Source of the DNA: Pseudopyrenochaeta lycopersici
Taxonomy: Eukaryota; Ascomycota; Dothideomycetes; Pleosporales; Pseudopyrenochaetaceae
Direction: 5' to 3'
DNA length: 64,000 nt
Assembly (NCBI GenBank): GCA_003313425.1
Contig: NHZP01000001.1
Location: forward strand, 1,550,001-1,614,000
How positions within the stretch are numbered: the first letter of the stretch is position 1; the number at the start of each line of letters is the position of its first letter. This document shows positions 60,890-64,000 of the stretch, one piece after another. The position numbers and the translations under genes were made by a program. The notes under the pieces are model-generated. The model was not told the DNA's origin, did no database searches, and worked only from the letters and a program-made list of their open reading frames with translations.

Positions 60890-63800
60890 TTTTCTTCTTC
60901 TAGTTCGTAACAGAATGTTTTCTGTAATAGTGTAGCAGAGTCAGCTAGTTCTAACTTAGAGATATAGAAGCGGGGGTAGATCTTTATATCTAGTAGTAGC
61001 TTAAGTATATAATTTACAGGTCTGTTTCATTCTTTAACTAAAAATAGTCTAACTTTAACGTGATTAAGTCCCTTACTTAGTCGCTTGTTGCGTAGGTTCT
61101 TCGTAAGCAAGTATGCTTTATCCCCCTCTTTTAGCTAAGGTGCTATTTTTCTTTTCTTATTCTAGTAGGAAATACTATTACGTTATGCTTTCTCGAGGTT
61201 TTCTCAGAGTTATTTATGTACTTTTTTTATTTCTTTAGCTATTTTTATAGCTACTTCTATTTTTCTACTAAGATATAACTTTATAAAGAGATTAGGGTGT
61301 CTCCTATAGTTAGCAAAGAACAGTATCTTTCTAGTTAATTCTAATAATTTATTGTTATAGGCCAGTTGTGCTATTAGTAACAGTAAAACCTAGTTATTTT
61401 ATTATTAATTACTGTAAATTCTTAGGTAGGTTTTTATTATTCTGTTTATTCTTTCTGTTTATCCGTCCGTCTGTAGGTAATAGGCTGTTAATAACTTTCT
61501 TTTTGTTCCTATCGCGGCCATTAATGTAGACTAGAAGTTAGATGTAAAGAGCTTATCTCTATTACTAATAATAGACTTAGGTATACCGTAATATCGTATC
61601 AGTCTATCTAAGACAATAAATACTAGTTATTCTGTATTATAGTCGTTTCTAAACAGTATTATTTCTGCTGCTTTTATAAATCTACAGACTATGTTAAAGA
61701 TAGTGTTATACTTAATTCCTGTCGCAGGATCTTTAGATAGTAGTAACCCTATTATAAAGTCTATAGAAATGTCCGCCTAAGGTTTATTAGGTAGCTCTAT
61801 AGCTTGCATTTCTCTATATAGTGCGTAAGTACTGTATTTATTCTTATAACAGTCCGCGTATTTTTTAATAAACTATTTAACCTTAGCCTTTATATTCTTA
61901 AAGCTGTAGTATTACTATATTAGTTCTATTATTCTCTTAATTCCTAGGTAACTATATACTAGGTTATCGTAGTGTTATTAGATAATTACCTCTTATAATT
62001 CTTTAGGTACTTCAGACGTAATTATTATAGTATTATTTAATAACTTATTAGGTCCTAGGCTTCCATCCTAGTTTACTTAAAGGATAGCATCGCTAACTAT
62101 TACTTTTATCCCTGCAATATCTAATCTGCGGCTGAGAGCATCAGCTCTGCCGTTATCCTTTCTTAGCGTATATATAATCTTAAACTTATATTATCCTAAT
62201 ATTTTAGCCTATCTAACCTGTCTCTAGTTTAAGGTCTTAGTAGTAGTAAAGTTAACTAAGTTCTTATAATCTATAAATATCGTAAGATCTAAGCAGCTCT
62301 TTGCGTAGATCTGCTAGTAGTTAAGGGCGTTAACAACTGCTATAAGTTCTTTATTATGCACGTCGTAGCGTTCCTTAAGGTCTATAAATTTCCTAGAGTA
62401 GTAGGTAATTAGGTGCTATTTCCTATTACGTTCTTATTTCGCCGTCGCACCTAGTGCAAGGTCTAAGGCATCTATTTTAAACCGTAGGGGTTCTCCTATT
62501 TAGAATATAATTAACACTAGTAGTATAATACAGGCTTCCTTAAGCATTTAGAATGCTTTTCTTTATTTATTTCCCTATTCCTATTTTATATCTTTTCTTA
62601 TAAGTTTAGTAAGTAAGATAGATTTCCTAGAGAAATCCTTAATAAATTATTAGTTAAAGTTAACAAATCTTATAAATAACTATATATCTTTAACTATTTT
62701 AAGTTTAGGCCATTCTTTTACTACTCTTATTTTTTCTTCGCTTATCTTTACTCTATGTGCACCTACTATATATCCTAAGAATTTAACTTCTTCCTTATAG
62801 AACTTATATTTCTTAGGTTTAAGTAGTAATCTAAATCTTCCTAAGCAGGCAAGAACTATTTTAACGTACTTAATATATTCCTGTAGATTATTAGAGTACA
62901 CAAGGATATTATTAAGGTATATAATAACGAATACATCTAGGTGTTCTTTTAACACATTATTAATAAGTACCTAGCATGTAGCTAGTGCGTTAGTAAGACT
63001 AAAAGGTATTACTATATACTTATAGTAGCTATAGCGTGTTCTGAACGCAGTCTTCTATTCCTCGCCTTTCTTTATATAAATAAGGTTATACGCTCCTCTT
63101 AAGTCTAATGCTGTAAAGACTTTCGTAAAGGCTAGTTAATCCTGTAGTTTTACTATATTTAGTAGAAGGTATTAATTCTTTATTATAATATTATTAAGTT
63201 TCTAGTAGTTAACGCATAATCTTAACTTCCTATTTTTCTTTAGTACGAATAGTATAGGGTATCCTGCTAGTAACTATAATTCTCTAATAAATCCTTTTTT
63301 TAAGTTTATCTTAATATATTCGCGCAGGGTCTTAAGTTCTTTTTCTGATAAACTATAAATTAGGCTAAAAGTTAGTTACTTTCCTTCTTATAAGATAATC
63401 TTATAATCCTAGAGTTAATACTTAGGCAATACTTTTATAGTTATCTCTTCCTAAAAGAGTAACTTATATTCTTTATACTCGTCAGGGATTACTAGAGTTA
63501 CGCTTTACTCCTTAACTTTAGCTTATTAGTCTAAGGGCCTCCTATTAGTACCTGCTAAGTTAGACCCTTATATCTTAAGGCTGTCCTTATTTAAAGTAAG
63601 GATCCCAATTGTCATCTTCTTATCTACCCAGGTACTTGGCCGCAGCGTAGGCTTGCTCGTAGTTACGTCTATTCTATAGCATTTAAATAAGAACTCTTTC
63701 CTTTTCTAATCTATATCTAGACTATGTTCTCTTAACTATAGAAGTCCTAGTATTATATCATGTTGTAATAGTCTAAAGACGTCTAGGTTAATCGTTTCCC

Positions 63801-64000
63801 TATAGTTCTAGATAATAAGTTGTACGCTCTGTACTTCGTGTGTAATTACGGACTCTGATAGCATTAGCTGTCTATCAGTAACTATTAATAGATATAGTAC
63901 TAATTTTAACGATAGGACAAGACTAGCTTATTCTATCGCTCGCGTAGAAATATAGCTCTGTTATGCTCTAGAGTCTACTAGTGCCTTTATCTAGCTTCTG
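60890..64000 (-). pseudogene. pol of Gypsy D, partial, RIP-damaged
   Basis: Reading leftward: protease region (about 64000-63600), RT (about 63400-62640; a 91-codon stretch 62955-62680 is open and has the box YLNNILVYS, Asp to Asn), RNase H (about 62640-62060), integrase (about 62060-61100) and a chromodomain-like end (about 61000-60800). RT is nearly the same protein as in B. The gag and 5' LTR lie beyond the window. Confidence 0.8.

Larger units (their letters stand above)
59617..64000 (-). mobile_element. Gypsy D, minus strand, 3' part (continues past window)
   Basis: 3' LTR 59617-60071, polypurine tract complement (TCCTCCTCCC) just inside it, then an antisense ORF and pol reading leftward up to the window edge. 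Inserted in Gypsy A2 at GAAAC. Its LTR is essentially free of RIP and its pol less decayed than that of B, which it closely resembles. Confidence 0.85.

Overview
The window reads as nuclear DNA of a filamentous ascomycete (Pezizomycotina). The evidence is short spliceosomal introns with GT..AG ends and CTRAY-like branch sites, a class II hydrophobin, a HET-domain NLR-type gene, and heavy C:G to T:A decay at CpA/TpG in every repeat, which is the signature of repeat-induced point mutation (RIP). The genus cannot be told from the sequence. Only about 13 kb looks single-copy and unmutated; the rest is transposon debris in which CAG/CAA/TGG codons have become stops.

Layout. 1-1292: 3' part of an amino-acid permease gene. 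3600-3931: complete class II hydrophobin with one intron. About 4904-6634: RIP-mutated Tc1/mariner and Ty1/Copia remnants. 7638-11361 (minus): an intact 1221-residue HET / NB-ARC / eight TPR / ZZ-finger protein. About 12960-17330: a RIP-killed Helitron in one uninterrupted frame. 18030-18742: NB-ARC fragments of a second, rearranged NLR. 20870 to the end: a nest of LTR retrotransposons.

The nest can be resolved by LTR boundaries and target-site duplications (TSDs). The outermost element E (5' LTR start 20870) is split by Gypsy B (21078-34813, TSD ATATT), by a 556-bp LTR-like insert X (34984-35539) and by a large Gypsy F (35756-57539, TSD ACTTA), then by a second copy of Gypsy A (A2, from 57866). 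B carries Gypsy A1 in its 5' LTR (21275-28003, TSD CTTAT). F carries Copia G (36560-41825, minus, TSD TTAGG), Gypsy C (42115-48645, TSD TTAAG) and a solo A LTR (48791-49040, TSD AGAAC). A2 is cut by Gypsy D (59617 to beyond the window, minus).

Most worth following: the NLR-like gene with nearly identical TPR units and a terminal ZZ finger; a conserved antisense coiled-coil ORF between pol and the 3' LTR in Gypsy B, C and D; and an extra ~2.3-kb ORF of unknown function downstream of the chromodomain in F. The permease, hydrophobin and NLR gene show no sign of working together beyond lying in small gene islands between RIP-mutated blocks.
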